DNA from: Rarobacter incanus
GTDB taxonomy: Bacteria; Actinomycetota; Actinomycetes; Actinomycetales; Cellulomonadaceae
Length of the DNA: 64,000 nucleotides
NCBI RefSeq assembly: GCF_006715765.1
Contig: NZ_VFNV01000001.1
Span: 620,001-684,000, forward strand
Direction: 5' to 3'
The notes beneath the pieces were generated by a model. That model had not been told where the DNA came from, did no database searches, and worked only from the letters and a program-made list of their open reading frames with translations. The position numbers and the translations under genes were made by a program. The stretch's first letter is position 1. Every line of letters begins with the position of its first letter. Of this stretch, positions 44,750 through 54,501 are shown piece by piece.

Positions 44750-46051
44750 TTACTGGCCCGCCCACAGGCGTCCGTGCCACGCGACCGCGGACACATCGGT
44801 GAGCGACGCGACCTGATCGATTACGACCCGCAACCGTTCCGCATCCGATTGCGCGACCGCCCAATCCCCCGCGAAGGCCGGTTCAAGAACGCGCGGCGCG
44901 CGGTCCAGTACCACGTCAACCAGCTGCCGCAACAATGCGCGCTGCGCCGGGTAGACCGGTTCGTGTTCTCGCGGCGCCATAACGTAGGCGACGGCCGTAC
45001 CCTTGAGCACAAGAATCTCCGCCTGCGTTTCGCGCGGCACAATCAAGTCGGCGCCGTACCTAGACAGCGGCCCTGCCCCGAACTCGCGGCGGGTGGCGGC
45101 TTCGGCGGCGTTCACAAATCTTCCGATAAGCGCGCTGGTGACGTTCTTGAGCTCTGCAAGCGCCGCCCGCGATCCGTCGAACCCGCGCAACAACAACCCC
45201 TCGTTGCTCAGCCGCACGATCGCGGCGCGCAATTCATCCGCCGGGATGATCCCGCCGTACCAGGCCTCGACCGCTTCGATGACCTTGGTCCGGCCCTCAT
45301 CGGCCGCGAGCTCGGTCATGAGCATGCGCCCTGAAGCCACCGCATCTTCGACGTCGTGCACCGAATAGGCGACGTCATCGGCCAGATCCATGATCTGCGC
45401 CTCGAGGCACTTCTTGCCCGCGGCGGCACCTTCACGCAGCCAGGTGAACACCGGCAAGTCGTCCTGGTACACACCGAATTTCTGCGTGGGGCGACCGTTC
45501 AATCCCATAGGTCGATCAAAATACGACCACGGATACTTCACGGATGCGTCAAGGCTAGCCCTGGTGAGGTTCAGGCCCGCAGACCGGCCCTCGGCATCGA
45601 TAACCTTCGGTTCCAGGCGCGTCAAGAGCCGCAGCGTCTGGGCGTTGCCCTCGAACCCGCCGATGCCGCTGGCCAGCTCGGAGAGGGCCTGCTCGCCGTT
45701 GTGCCCAAACGGTGGATGGCCCAGATCGTGGGCCAAGCACGCAGTGTCAACGACGTCCGGATCGCACCCCAGGGCCTTGCCCAATTCCCGCCCCACCTGC
45801 GCGACCTCGAGCGTGTGCGTGAGTCGGTTGCGCACAAAATCATCGCTTGCGGGCCCCAACACCTGGGTCTTCGCGCTGAGCCGCCGCAGCGCCGAGGAAT
45901 GCACCAATCGCCCGCGATCGCGCTCAAATGCGGTGCGCGCCGGATTCTTGGCAGGCTCGGGAACCCACCGCGCAGTGTCATCGCGACCGTACTGCGCTCT
46001 CACGGCCGTAACAAACGCGGCGCCGCCCGGATCGCTAGCCACCTGAAACAT
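44750..46051 (-). CDS. dgt: Deoxyguanosinetriphosphate triphosphohydrolase-like protein
   Basis: 433 residues of the HD superfamily: NRLTHTLEVAQVGREL carries the first metal histidine and CLAHDLGHPPFGHNGE the HD pair; a third segment is IMDLADDVAYSVHDVEDA. Family members remove triphosphate from dNTPs; nucleotide preference is not visible. The ATG at 46051 lies inside the last codons of dusB (17-bp overlap). Confidence 0.93.
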   Translation of the reverse strand: MFQVASDPGGAAFVTAVRAQYGRDDTARWVPEPAKNPARTAFERDRGRLVHSSALRRLSAKTQVLGPASDDFVRNRLTHTLEVAQVGRELGKALGCDPDVVDTACLAHDLGHPPFGHNGEQALSELASGIGGFEGNAQTLRLLTRLEPKVIDAEGRSAGLNLTRASLDASVKYPWSYFDRPMGLNGRPTQKFGVYQDDLPVFTWLREGAAAGKKCLEAQIMDLADDVAYSVHDVEDAVASGRMLMTELAADEGRTKVIEAVEAWYGGIIPADELRAAIVRLSNEGLLLRGFDGSRAALAELKNVTSALIGRFVNAAEAATRREFGAGPLSRYGADLIVPRETQAEILVLKGTAVAYVMAPREHEPVYPAQRALLRQLVDVVLDRAPRVLEPAFAGDWAVAQSDAERLRVVIDQVASLTDVSAVAWHGRLWAGQ

Positions 46052-47237
46052 CTAACTCTGCCTCGGCGAGCCTGCTGCGATGCTCCTCAGTCAATTCCCG
46101 AGAATCGAGCCAGCCGTACGGCAGGTGTGGCTGCTTCGGGGTACCGGCGCGCCCGCGCTGCCCCTCCGCGGCGGCGCCGGGGTAGGGCGAATCAAGGTCC
46201 AAATCGTCGAGCGTCCTGCGCAATTGCCGCAGTGATTCCACCATCGCCAGCGCCCGCCGGGCCTCGCCCCCGACGGGATATCCCTTGAAATACCAGGCCA
46301 TATGCTTGCGCAGGTCGCGGCACGCCTTGTCCTCATCGCCGTAAAACTCCGCCATCAATTCGCCGTGGCGATAAACGGTGTCGGCGACGTACCGCAGATC
46401 GGGCCTGATGCGCTCTTGCGACCCGCGCATCGCCGCCTCCAGATCCGCAAACAACCAGGGCCGCCCCTGGCACCCGCGCCCGACAACCACACCGTCGCAG
46501 CCCGTTTGCTCGATCATCGCCACAGCGTCTTCCGCGGACCAAATGTCACCATTGCCAAGAACGGGTATTTTCGTTACGGCTTCTTTAAGTGTGCGAATCG
46601 CTTCCCAATCGGCGTGCCCCGAGTAATGCTGGGCCGCCGTCCTGCCGTGGAGAGCCACCGCGGCCACTCCCAATTCTTGCGCGACGAGGCCCGCCTCCAC
46701 ATAGGTTTCGTGATCGTCATCGATGCCCTTGCGCATCTTGATCGTCACCGGGACGTCCCGCTTGGCCCCGGCATCCACCGCAGCGGCGACAATGCGCTTG
46801 AACAGTTCGCGCTTCCACGGAAGCGCGGCGCCCCCGCCGCGTCGCGTCACCTTGGGCACGGGGCACCCGAAGTTGAGGTCAACATGGTCCGCGCGGTCCT
46901 CGTCGACAATGATCGCCACCGCTGCCGCCACGGTTGCGGGATCGACGCCGTACACCTGCGCGGAGCGGGGCGCCTCATCGTCGTCAAACGTAACGATGCG
47001 GACGGCGGCCGGGTTGCGCTCAACCAGCGCCCTAGACGTCACCATTTCGGCCACGTAGAGCCCGCCGCCGTGTTCTCGGCACAGGCGCCTAAACGCCGCG
47101 TTGGTGATCCCGGCCATGGGCGCCAACACCACCGGGACCTCGGCGGTGATGGAACCTATCCGCAGCGCAGGGCGCGCGGGGCCCAGCCCCGCGCGCGCGT
47201 CGTTTCCCGCGAAGCCGGTGCCAGATGCGTCACGCAC
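46035..47237 (-). CDS. dusB: tRNA-dihydrouridine synthase (DusB type)
   Basis: 400 residues from GTG 47237, which overlaps the glyS stop by 8 nt; an in-frame TTG at 47276 is an alternative. FMN-barrel features: [36 protein letters not shown] with the catalytic Cys, and GNGDIW and [16 protein letters not shown] for phosphate binding. Reduces uridines in tRNA D-loops. Coupled to glyS. Confidence 0.94.
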   Translation of the reverse strand: MRDASGTGFAGNDARAGLGPARPALRIGSITAEVPVVLAPMAGITNAAFRRLCREHGGGLYVAEMVTSRALVERNPAAVRIVTFDDDEAPRSAQVYGVDPATVAAAVAIIVDEDRADHVDLNFGCPVPKVTRRGGGAALPWKRELFKRIVAAAVDAGAKRDVPVTIKMRKGIDDDHETYVEAGLVAQELGVAAVALHGRTAAQHYSGHADWEAIRTLKEAVTKIPVLGNGDIWSAEDAVAMIEQTGCDGVVVGRGCQGRPWLFADLEAAMRGSQERIRPDLRYVADTVYRHGELMAEFYGDEDKACRDLRKHMAWYFKGYPVGGEARRALAMVESLRQLRRTLDDLDLDSPYPGAAAEGQRGRAGTPKQPHLPYGWLDSRELTEEHRSRLAEAELDVSGG

Positions 47238-48624
47238 CGAGGAGCCGCTCCCCCAAGTAGGCCGCAACCTTGTCAAGTCCGATCCGTTCCTGCTTCATGG
47301 TGTCGCGCTCGCGGATGGTCACGGCCTGATCCTCGAGCGTGTCGAAGTCCACCGTCACACAAAACGGCGTGCCGATTTCGTCTTGGCGCCGGTATCGCTT
47401 CCCGATCGCCTGCGTCACGTCGTAGTCCACGTTCCAGTGCTGGCGCAGTTCCTGCGCCAGCTTCTGCGCCGTAGGCAGCAGTTCGGCCGACTTCGAAAGC
47501 GGCAGAACCGCAGCCTTGACGGGCGCCAAACGCGGGTCCAGGCGCAGCACGGTCCGTTTGTCGACACCCCCCTTGGCGTTGGGGGCCTCGTCCTCTTCAT
47601 ATGCCTCAACAAGGAATGCCATGAGCGACCGCGTGAGCCCCGCGGCCGGCTCGATGACGTAGGGAACGTAGCGTTCCCCCGATGCGGGATCGAAGTAGGA
47701 AAGGTCCTTGCCGGAGTGCTTCGAGTGGGTCGAAAGGTCAAAGTCAGTGCGGTTGGCAATCCCCTCGAGCTCCCCCCACTCGGACCCCTGAAAGCCGAAC
47801 CGGTACTCAATGTCGACAGTCCGCTTGGAATAGTGCGACAGCTTCTCTTGGGGGTGCTCGTAGTGGCGCAAGTTGTCACGGTTGATTCCCAGGCCGACGT
47901 ACCAGTCAGTCCGGGCATCGATCCAGTACTGGTGCCATTCCTCGTCGGTACCGGGCTTGACGAAGAACTCCATTTCCATCTGCTCGAATTCGCGGGTGCG
48001 GAAGATGAAATTCCCGGGTGTGATTTCGTTGCGGAAGGATTTACCTATCTGCCCGATCCCGAACGGCGGTTTGCGCCGCGCGGCGCCCATCACGTTGGCA
48101 AAGTTTACGAATATGCCCTGCGCGGTTTCCGGTCGCAGGTAGTGCAGGCCCGACTCGTCCTCCACCGGCCCCAGGTATGTCTTGAGCATCATGTTGAATT
48201 CCCGCGGCTCCGTCCACTGGCCGCGGGTACCGCAGTGCGGGCACGGCAAGTCCGCGATGGGGATTGCCTCCGGGTCCGGCAGGCCCTTGCGCTCCGCGAA
48301 TTCTTCCTGCATTTGATCGAGCCGGAAACGCTTGTGGCAGCTCAGGCACTCGGTGAGCGGATCGGTAAAGACGCCGACGTGCCCAGAGGCAACCCAGACC
48401 TGCCGCGGAAGTATGACCGATGAATCGATACCGACGATGTCGTCGCGCCCACGCACCATCATCTGCCACCACTGCCGCTTGATGTTCTCCTTGAGTTCGA
48501 CGCCCAGTGGCCCGTAGTCCCAAGCGGACCGAGTACCGCCATAGATTTCTCCGGCGGGGAAAACGAACCCACGGCGCTTTGCCAAGGAAATGACGGAATC
48601 CAATTTGGAAGGTGCAGCGGCCAC
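47230..48624 (-). CDS. glyS: Glycine--tRNA ligase (alpha2 type)
   Basis: 464 residues from GTG 48624, with GGAG ten bases upstream. Starts [20 protein letters not shown]; class II motifs include FNMMLKT, the RPETAQGIF strand and [19 protein letters not shown] (motif 2). A CHKRF/CPHCG zinc-binding insertion is present. The length and the single chain show the eukaryote/archaea-like homodimer, usual in actinobacteria, rather than the alpha2beta2 form. dusB and dgt follow. Confidence 0.96.
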   Translation of the reverse strand: MAAAPSKLDSVISLAKRRGFVFPAGEIYGGTRSAWDYGPLGVELKENIKRQWWQMMVRGRDDIVGIDSSVILPRQVWVASGHVGVFTDPLTECLSCHKRFRLDQMQEEFAERKGLPDPEAIPIADLPCPHCGTRGQWTEPREFNMMLKTYLGPVEDESGLHYLRPETAQGIFVNFANVMGAARRKPPFGIGQIGKSFRNEITPGNFIFRTREFEQMEMEFFVKPGTDEEWHQYWIDARTDWYVGLGINRDNLRHYEHPQEKLSHYSKRTVDIEYRFGFQGSEWGELEGIANRTDFDLSTHSKHSGKDLSYFDPASGERYVPYVIEPAAGLTRSLMAFLVEAYEEDEAPNAKGGVDKRTVLRLDPRLAPVKAAVLPLSKSAELLPTAQKLAQELRQHWNVDYDVTQAIGKRYRRQDEIGTPFCVTVDFDTLEDQAVTIRERDTMKQERIGLDKVAAYLGERLLGA

Positions 48625-48797
48625 TATGAACTCACTCCATCGAGAAGAAGGCCGCGGTTGAGGCGGCACGAAAATCGGCTGGCATTGACAGGCAATCGGC
48701 CCCGGAACGAAACCGCGGCAGACATATGCTTCTAGATTACTCGGTTCTTGGAGCCGACTACGGAACCTGTGGGTATGCGAGGGATCCTGTGCGACCA

Positions 48798-48816
48798 GAT
48801 CCGGCGCGACCGGATC
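48798..48816. promoter_or_regulatory. Inverted repeat upstream of the ROK gene
   Basis: GATCCGG-CGCGA-CCGGATC, 7-bp arms, about 90 bp before the -35 of the ROK gene and within the glyS/ROK divergent region (48625-48924). A possible operator; otherwise this region shows no gene. Confidence 0.4.
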
Positions 48817-48887
48817 CGCCGCGTCCCGCTCGGAACCGAAGCTTGCCCCAACTTATTACACACATCGAGCCCATTTGCGTTCACAAC

Positions 48888-48915
48888 TTGACGCCAAGGG
48901 GGGTGCTGGTACAGA
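48888..48915 (+). promoter_or_regulatory. Promoter of the ROK regulator
   Basis: TTGACG (48888-48893) and TACAGA (48910-48915) with 16 bp between. The ATG at 48925 is nine bases past the -10, so the transcript has almost no leader; no Shine-Dalgarno is seen. Confidence 0.6.
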
Positions 48916-48924
48916 CTTCCCGAC

Positions 48925-50115
48925 ATGACACGCGCAAAGGCCGGCGCAGCCCCCACATCACGCGACACAGGTTCCCAGCGCGCCTTGCGGCAGCTGAACA
49001 CGCGCAAGGTAGTGGACACACTTTCGCGCGCAGGCGCCCAAACCCAAGCCAACCTGGCCCGCCTCACGGGCCTGTCGGCGGGGACGATTTCGAATATCGT
49101 TCGCGACCTCGTCGACGAGGGGCGCGTCGTAACGTCCTCCGTCATCGCGTCGGGACGCCGGTCCGCCATGGTCTCGCTGGTCCCGGACCCGCGCATCGTC
49201 GTCGGGCTCGATGTCGGGCGCAGGCACATGCGCGTCCTCGCCTCGGACACTAGCCACCGCGTCTTCGGGCGAATTGTCGAGCCCATCGGCGCGGACCTAT
49301 CCCCCGAGCTGGCGTTCGCGCAGGCGCGCACGATGATCGACTCCCTGCAGGCCGAATACCGCATCCCGGAAAACCAGCTGGTGCAGGTCGGCATCTCGGT
49401 GCCCGCCTCCGTCGATCCCACCACCGGCAGGGTCGTGCAAGGATCGGTCCTGCCGCACTGGGCCGGGATGGACCTGACGCGGCTCGCGACCGAAATCCTG
49501 CGCATTCCGGCGATCATCGAGAACGACGCATCGCTCGGAGCGCTGGCCCAGCTGACGTTCGGGTCCCACCCCACCGACGGGACCGTTATCTACATCAAGG
49601 TCGCATCGGGCATCGGCACGGGGATCGCCGTCAACGGCAAGGTCTACCGTTCCAAATCGGGGCTCAACGGGGAAATAGGGCACATCCAGATCTTCGACGG
49701 CGGCGAGGTTTGCTACTGCGGAAATCGGGGCTGCCTGGAGACATTGGCCTCGTCCCGCAGGATCGTTGCGGACCTGGCCCACGTGCGTCGCGACACCAAC
49801 ATGACCCTCGACGACGTGATCGCGGGCGCCCACGCGGACGACCCCACGGTGCGCAGAATTCTATCGGAGGCCGGCAGTGCGCTCGGCAGAATCGTCGCGA
49901 CGCTCGCGAACATTTTCGGCCCGGACGCAGTGGTGCTCGGCGGGCCACTTGCCCCCGCCGGCGACTCATTCCTCACCCCGGTCGTGCACGCTGCACGCCA
50001 GCACGCCCTGCCGGCCGCTGTCGCCAATACCACCTTCAGCCTGTCGACATTTGGCGACGAAGACGAGGTGCGCGGCGCTTGCGCCCTGGCGCTACAGAAG
50101 GTCTCGGAATCGTAG
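48925..50115 (+). CDS. ROK-family transcriptional regulator
   Basis: 396 residues. An N-terminal winged helix (TQANLARLTGLSAGTISNIV) precedes the ROK sugar-kinase fold: GLDVGRRHMRVL, ENDASLGALAQL, GEIGHIQI and the zinc motif CYCGNRGCLETLAS. NagC/XylR-like regulators of this type usually repress sugar genes and respond to a sugar or sugar phosphate. It is divergent from glyS and directly upstream of a monosaccharide transporter, its probable target. Confidence 0.92.
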   Translation: MTRAKAGAAPTSRDTGSQRALRQLNTRKVVDTLSRAGAQTQANLARLTGLSAGTISNIVRDLVDEGRVVTSSVIASGRRSAMVSLVPDPRIVVGLDVGRRHMRVLASDTSHRVFGRIVEPIGADLSPELAFAQARTMIDSLQAEYRIPENQLVQVGISVPASVDPTTGRVVQGSVLPHWAGMDLTRLATEILRIPAIIENDASLGALAQLTFGSHPTDGTVIYIKVASGIGTGIAVNGKVYRSKSGLNGEIGHIQIFDGGEVCYCGNRGCLETLASSRRIVADLAHVRRDTNMTLDDVIAGAHADDPTVRRILSEAGSALGRIVATLANIFGPDAVVLGGPLAPAGDSFLTPVVHAARQHALPAAVANTTFSLSTFGDEDEVRGACALALQKVSES

Positions 50116-50121
50116 GCGCCG

Positions 50122-50169
50122 GGTCCCGAGCATGGGACCTTTCGGCCATCGAGACCCGCGATAGGTCTC
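50122..50169. promoter_or_regulatory. Two inverted repeats between the ROK and transporter genes
   Basis: GGTCCC-GAGCAT-GGGACC (50122-50139, followed by TTT) begins six bases after the ROK stop and may be a terminator. GAGACC-CGCGATA-GGTCTC (50151-50169) follows and may be an operator. Their roles are inferred only from position. Confidence 0.45.
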
Positions 50170-50207
50170 AACTTTGTAACACTCTTCCCCATTCATGCCT
50201 CAATAGT

Positions 50208-50235
50208 TTGACCGCAGGCACCCGACGGCGATAGC
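50208..50235 (+). promoter_or_regulatory. Promoter candidate of the transporter operon
   Basis: TTGACC (50208-50213) and GATAGC (50230-50235), 16 bp apart, 64 bp before the ATP-binding gene. The -10 is poor. Confidence 0.4.
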
Positions 50236-50299
50236 GTCACCTATGGCGCCAAGGATGGCGCGTAAACCGCTGACATGCGATGGAGCGTGAGACAGATCG

Positions 50300-51874
50300 A
50301 TGACTGAGAACCAAGAGTCGACTGGGAAACACCCTGTGATCCTTGAAATGCGTTCGATCACCAAGGAATTCCCCGGTGTGAAGGCGCTCGACAATGTCAC
50401 CATTAAGGTGCGCGCCGGTGACATTCACTCCATATGTGGTGAGAATGGCGCTGGAAAGTCCACCCTGATGAAGGTCCTTTCGGGCGTGTACCCCCACGGG
50501 ACCTACGAGGGCGACATCTTCTTCCAAGGCGAGGAAATGCGCTTTGCGAGCATCAAGGCCTCCGAGCACGCGGGCATTGTCATCATCCACCAGGAGTTGG
50601 CACTTATCCCCGAGCTCTCGGTAACCGAAAACATCTTCCTCGGTAACGAGGTCAAGAACCGCTTCGGCGGAATTGACTGGACGACCGCACACGCGAAGGC
50701 CTCTGAATGGATCGCCCGTGTTGGACTGGATGTTGACCCCGCCACGCCCATCAAGCAGCTCGGCGTCGGTCACCAGCAGCTTGTGGAAATCGCACGAGCG
50801 CTCGCCAAAGACGTGAAGCTGCTGGTTCTTGACGAGCCGACATCCGCTCTGAACGAAGAAGACTCCGCGCACCTGCTCGATCTGATGCGCGGCCTCAAGG
50901 CTCGCGGCATCACCTGCATCATGATCTCGCACAAGCTGAACGAGGTCGCAGCGGTATCCGATGGCATCACGATCATCCGTGACGGCCAGACCGTTGAGGC
51001 GTACGACACGATCCCCGGGCAAGTCGACGAGGACCGCATCATTCGCGGCATGGTTGGGCGCCCGCTGGACAACCGCTACCCGGACCACACGCCGAACATC
51101 GGCGAGGTCCTGTTCGAGGTCAAGGATTGGTCCATCGAAAGCCCCGTCGTTCCCGGGCGCATGGTTTGCAAGGGCTCCACATTCAACGTTCGCAAGGGCG
51201 AGGTCGTCGGATTCGCAGGCCTGATGGGTGCCGGTCGCACGGAACTGGCCCGGTCGATCTTCGGACACAGCTACGGCATCTACCACGGCGGCGAGGCGTT
51301 CCTGCACGGCAAGCGCCTCCACGTCAACAGCGTGCGCGAGGCAATTGACGAGGGCCTGTCCTACGTCTCCGAGGACCGCAAGATGCTGGGGCTCAACCTC
51401 CTTGATGACATCAAGGGAACGATCGTCTCGGCCGACATCAAGCGCATCTGCAAGCACAACTTCATTGACCTCGACCAAGAAACGCTGGTTGCCGAGGGAT
51501 ACCGCAAGTCTGTCCGGATTAAGACCCCTTCGGTCGATGAAGGCGTTTCCAAGCTCTCCGGTGGAAACCAGCAGAAAGTCGTCCTCGCAAAGTGGCTGTT
51601 CACGCAGCCAGAGGTTCTGATCCTCGACGAACCGACTCGCGGTATTGACGTCGGCGCCAAGTACGAGATCTACACGCTGATCCACCGTCTCGCTGATGAG
51701 GGCAAGGCCGTCGTGGTCATCTCGTCCGAGCTTCCCGAGCTTCTCGGGATCACCGACCGCATCTACACCATCTTTGAAGGTGCGATCACCGGTGAAATTC
51801 TTACCAAAGACGCGGACCAGGAAACCCTGCTGCGCCTGATGACCGGCACCGCTCCGGCCAAATCCACCAAGTAA
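50300..51874 (+). CDS. gguA: Monosaccharide ABC transporter, ATP-binding protein (GguA/MmsA-like)
   Basis: 524 residues with two fused ABC domains, as in sugar importers of the Rbs/Xyl/Ggu group. First domain: Walker A GENGAGKST, Walker B LLVLDEPTSAL, with a divergent signature LGVGHQQ. Second domain: a degenerate Walker A (GLMGAGRTE) and a good signature LSGGNQQKV followed by LILDEPTRGIDVGAK. Such asymmetry is normal in this family. Powers uptake by GguB with ChvE as receptor, both encoded downstream. Confidence 0.93.
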   Translation: MTENQESTGKHPVILEMRSITKEFPGVKALDNVTIKVRAGDIHSICGENGAGKSTLMKVLSGVYPHGTYEGDIFFQGEEMRFASIKASEHAGIVIIHQELALIPELSVTENIFLGNEVKNRFGGIDWTTAHAKASEWIARVGLDVDPATPIKQLGVGHQQLVEIARALAKDVKLLVLDEPTSALNEEDSAHLLDLMRGLKARGITCIMISHKLNEVAAVSDGITIIRDGQTVEAYDTIPGQVDEDRIIRGMVGRPLDNRYPDHTPNIGEVLFEVKDWSIESPVVPGRMVCKGSTFNVRKGEVVGFAGLMGAGRTELARSIFGHSYGIYHGGEAFLHGKRLHVNSVREAIDEGLSYVSEDRKMLGLNLLDDIKGTIVSADIKRICKHNFIDLDQETLVAEGYRKSVRIKTPSVDEGVSKLSGGNQQKVVLAKWLFTQPEVLILDEPTRGIDVGAKYEIYTLIHRLADEGKAVVVISSELPELLGITDRIYTIFEGAITGEILTKDADQETLLRLMTGTAPAKSTK

Positions 51875-51908
51875 TCTCCGCTACACTCAACGGAAAGAAA
51901 GTTCGACG

Positions 51909-53141
51909 ATGAAGTCTTTGAAGCAGGTGCTCGGGAATGACGTGCGTCAGTACGGCATGCTCCTCGCGCTGGTCGTTTTGGCACTGTTCTTCCACTGGAA
52001 GACAGACGGCAAGGTCCTAACGCAAACCAACGCCGCCAACATCCTCAACGGTAACGCCTACATTCTCGTTATGGCCCTAGGTATGTTGATGGTCATCGTG
52101 ATCGGGCAGATCGACCTCTCGGTCGGTTCCGTCGCAGCGGTCGTCGGTATCGTGGTTGCCCTGTCGATCAAGAACTGGGGAATCACCTGGTGGATGGGTA
52201 TTCTGATCGGTCTTGCCATCGGTATCGTCATCGGTGCATGGCAAGGTTTCTGGTTGGCCGTCGTCGGTGTTCCAGGGTTCATCACCACCCTTGCCGGCCA
52301 GCTCCTATTCCGCGGGTTGAACCAGTACATCGGTGACTCGGTCTCCACGGCCGTCCCCGCGCAGATCAAGTTCATCGGTGGTGGGTACCTGCCCAACTTC
52401 GGTGGATTGGCTATCAACGGTTCGACTCTCTTGCTGGGCATCATCGCGTTCGCGGCAGTTATCTTCGGCGAAATTCGCAAGGCAGCCAAGCAGGCTAAGC
52501 TCAACACCGCCCGCGGCCCGAAGTGGGTTCCGATCGTCCGCGTCGCACTCGTCGGAATCGTCATCGCCTACGCCGTCTACCTGTTCGGATACGGCGAGCC
52601 CGATAAGCTGTCGTTCCCCGTTACCGGGTTGATCCTGGCCGTTCTGACGATCATCTACTACCTCATCACTGAGCGCACCCCGTTCGGCCGCGCGGTCTAC
52701 GCCGTTGGTGGTAACCGCGCAGCGGCAGCCCTTTCCGGTATCAACACCCGCGCCACCTACTTCTGGACGATGACGAACATGTCGTTCTTGGCAGCAATCG
52801 CCGCCATCATGTACATCGGTCGGGCCGGCGCCTCCGGTGGTCAGGACGGAACGAACTGGGAGTTCGATGCCATTACGGCCGTCTTCGTCGGTGGTGCCGC
52901 GGTCTCCGGTGGTATTGGTACCGTGGTCGGCTCCATCATCGGTGGTCTGGTCATCGCCGTCCTGAACAACGGTCTCCAGCTGCTCGGCGTCGGCGCCGAC
53001 TGGCAGAAGATGATCAAGGGTCTTGTTATCCTGGCAGCCGTGTCCTTCGACATCTACTCGAAGACCCAGGGTAAGCCGTCGATCGTTGGTATGATTCAAC
53101 GCGCGTTCAAGGGTGGCGACAAGGCAAAGGCTGCCGCGTAG
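51909..53141 (+). CDS. gguB: Monosaccharide ABC transporter, permease (GguB/MmsB-like)
   Basis: 410 residues, about ten hydrophobic segments. The family block GQIDLSVGSVAAVVGIVVAL lies near residue 70, and the EAA-like loop region has AVGGNRAAAALSGINTR. Long for the family because of an extra loop between helices around 175-230. 34 bp after the ATP-binding gene with a clear GGAAAGAAAG leader. Confidence 0.92.
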   Translation: MKSLKQVLGNDVRQYGMLLALVVLALFFHWKTDGKVLTQTNAANILNGNAYILVMALGMLMVIVIGQIDLSVGSVAAVVGIVVALSIKNWGITWWMGILIGLAIGIVIGAWQGFWLAVVGVPGFITTLAGQLLFRGLNQYIGDSVSTAVPAQIKFIGGGYLPNFGGLAINGSTLLLGIIAFAAVIFGEIRKAAKQAKLNTARGPKWVPIVRVALVGIVIAYAVYLFGYGEPDKLSFPVTGLILAVLTIIYYLITERTPFGRAVYAVGGNRAAAALSGINTRATYFWTMTNMSFLAAIAAIMYIGRAGASGGQDGTNWEFDAITAVFVGGAAVSGGIGTVVGSIIGGLVIAVLNNGLQLLGVGADWQKMIKGLVILAAVSFDIYSKTQGKPSIVGMIQRAFKGGDKAKAAA

Positions 53142-53166
53142 TAACCTCCTCACACTTTCAATCCCG

Positions 53167-53186
53167 GAGAAGCTCAACAGCTTCTC
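53167..53186 (+). other. Intercistronic hairpin before chvE
   Basis: GAGAAGCT-CAAC-AGCTTCTC, an 8-bp stem 26 bp after the permease stop. Hairpins at this place often protect or adjust mRNA of the receptor gene, which is needed in excess. Not a T-tract terminator. Confidence 0.55.
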
Positions 53187-53235
53187 GACACAAACCGCAC
53201 CGCTACCAGGTGGTGCACAACCGAAAGATGGTCCC

Positions 53236-54366
53236 ATGAAGAAAATCGCAGTTGCCTTTACGGCACTGGCAGCAGTGGGTGCTGTTGCGCTCGCCGGTTG
53301 TGGCGGCGGAAGCTCCTCCTCCACGACGTCCGCCGCTGGCGGCGACACCACCAGCGCTGCTGCTGGTGGCTTCGAGGCCGGCGCAACGATCGGTATCTCG
53401 CTGCCGCAGAAGACCTCGCAGAACTGGGTCGAAGCCGAGCAGATGTTCAACGAAGGCCTGAAGGCCGCTGGCTACAACCCCGTTGTGCAGTTCGCAAACA
53501 ACGGTGCTTCCGAGCAGCAGTCGCAGATCGAGTCGATGATCCAGCAGGGCGCTAAGGTCATCGTTATCGGTGCTGTTGACGGTTCGCAGCTCTCGACTCA
53601 GGTCGAGAACGCTCAGAGCCAGGGTGTCAAGGTCATCGCGTACGACCGCCTGATCAAGGAAACCAAGGCTGTTGACCTCTACGTTGCATACGACAACGAG
53701 AAGGTTGGCGAGCTCCAGGGCCAGGCGCTCCTTGAGGGTCTTGCCGCTCGCAAGGGTTCGGGCCCGTACAACATCGAGCTGATCGCCGGTTCGAACGACG
53801 ACGCTAACTCGAAGCCGTTCTTCGAGGGTGCAATGTCCGTTCTGCAGCCGAAGATCGACGACGGCACGCTGAAGATCCTGTCCGGCCAGACCACGCAGGA
53901 CAAGGTCGCAACCGAGGGCTGGGACCCGGCCAAGGTGCAGACGCGTATGGACGCCATCATCTCGGGCTTCTACAAGTCTGAGCCGCTGGACGGCATCCTG
54001 TCCCCGAACGACACCCTGGGTCGCGCGGCCATCCAGTCGGCCACCGACGCTGGTCTCGACACCCCCGTCGTAACCGGCCAGGACTCCGAGGACGAGTCGG
54101 TCACCTCTGTTGCCGAGGGCAAGCAGTACCAGACGATCTACAAGGACACCCGCGGTCTGGTTGACGCTGTTCTGAAGCAGATCGAGCTCGCCAAGGACGG
54201 CAAGGCGTTCGAGTCGAACGGTTCCGCCAACAACGGCACCATCGACGTCCCGGCTGACTACCTGACCCCGGTCTCGGTCACCCAGGCGAACATCCTCCAG
54301 GCTTACGCGAACGACGCAACGCGTCTGAAGCTCGCTGAGGCTTCTTGCACCGACGCTTGCAAGTGA
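53236..54366 (+). CDS. chvE: Monosaccharide-binding lipoprotein (ChvE-like)
   Basis: 376 residues from ATG 53236. A lipoprotein signal peptide ends in LAGC with the lipidated C22, followed by a Ser/Thr/Gly linker. The mature part is a type I periplasmic binding protein: IGISLPQKTSQNW, VIVIGAVDGSQLSTQVE, IAGSNDDANSKPFFEGA, LDGILSPNDTLGRAA. It captures monosaccharides for GguAB. Codons ending in T (GTT, GCT) are far more frequent than in flanking genes, consistent with high expression. A strong terminator follows. Confidence 0.93.
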   Translation: MKKIAVAFTALAAVGAVALAGCGGGSSSSTTSAAGGDTTSAAAGGFEAGATIGISLPQKTSQNWVEAEQMFNEGLKAAGYNPVVQFANNGASEQQSQIESMIQQGAKVIVIGAVDGSQLSTQVENAQSQGVKVIAYDRLIKETKAVDLYVAYDNEKVGELQGQALLEGLAARKGSGPYNIELIAGSNDDANSKPFFEGAMSVLQPKIDDGTLKILSGQTTQDKVATEGWDPAKVQTRMDAIISGFYKSEPLDGILSPNDTLGRAAIQSATDAGLDTPVVTGQDSEDESVTSVAEGKQYQTIYKDTRGLVDAVLKQIELAKDGKAFESNGSANNGTIDVPADYLTPVSVTQANILQAYANDATRLKLAEASCTDACK

Positions 54367-54415
54367 TTCGCGTAGCCGGTTAGCGATTCATCGTTAGCCG
54401 TTCTACACAACACGG

Positions 54416-54466
54416 GCGGGGCCCGAACCAGAAATGGTTCGGGCCCCGCTCTCGTTGTTTTTTGTG
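54416..54466 (+). terminator. Rho-independent terminator of the transporter operon
   Basis: A 15-bp stem (54416-54430 with 54435-54449) closed by a GAAA tetraloop and followed by TCTCGTTGTTTTTTG. Lies 49 bp after the chvE stop. Confidence 0.92.
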
Positions 54467-54501
54467 TTATCCGGTGGATCAACGCGTGGCGGCAGCGCAC
54501 C

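Noticed and set aside
47101-48423. A 440-codon open frame antisense to glyS
   Set aside because: Mirror of a well-supported GlyRS; no independent evidence.
50237-51685. A 482-codon open frame antisense to the sugar ABC ATP-binding gene
   Set aside because: The sense frame has complete ABC motifs; the antisense frame has none and no translation signals.
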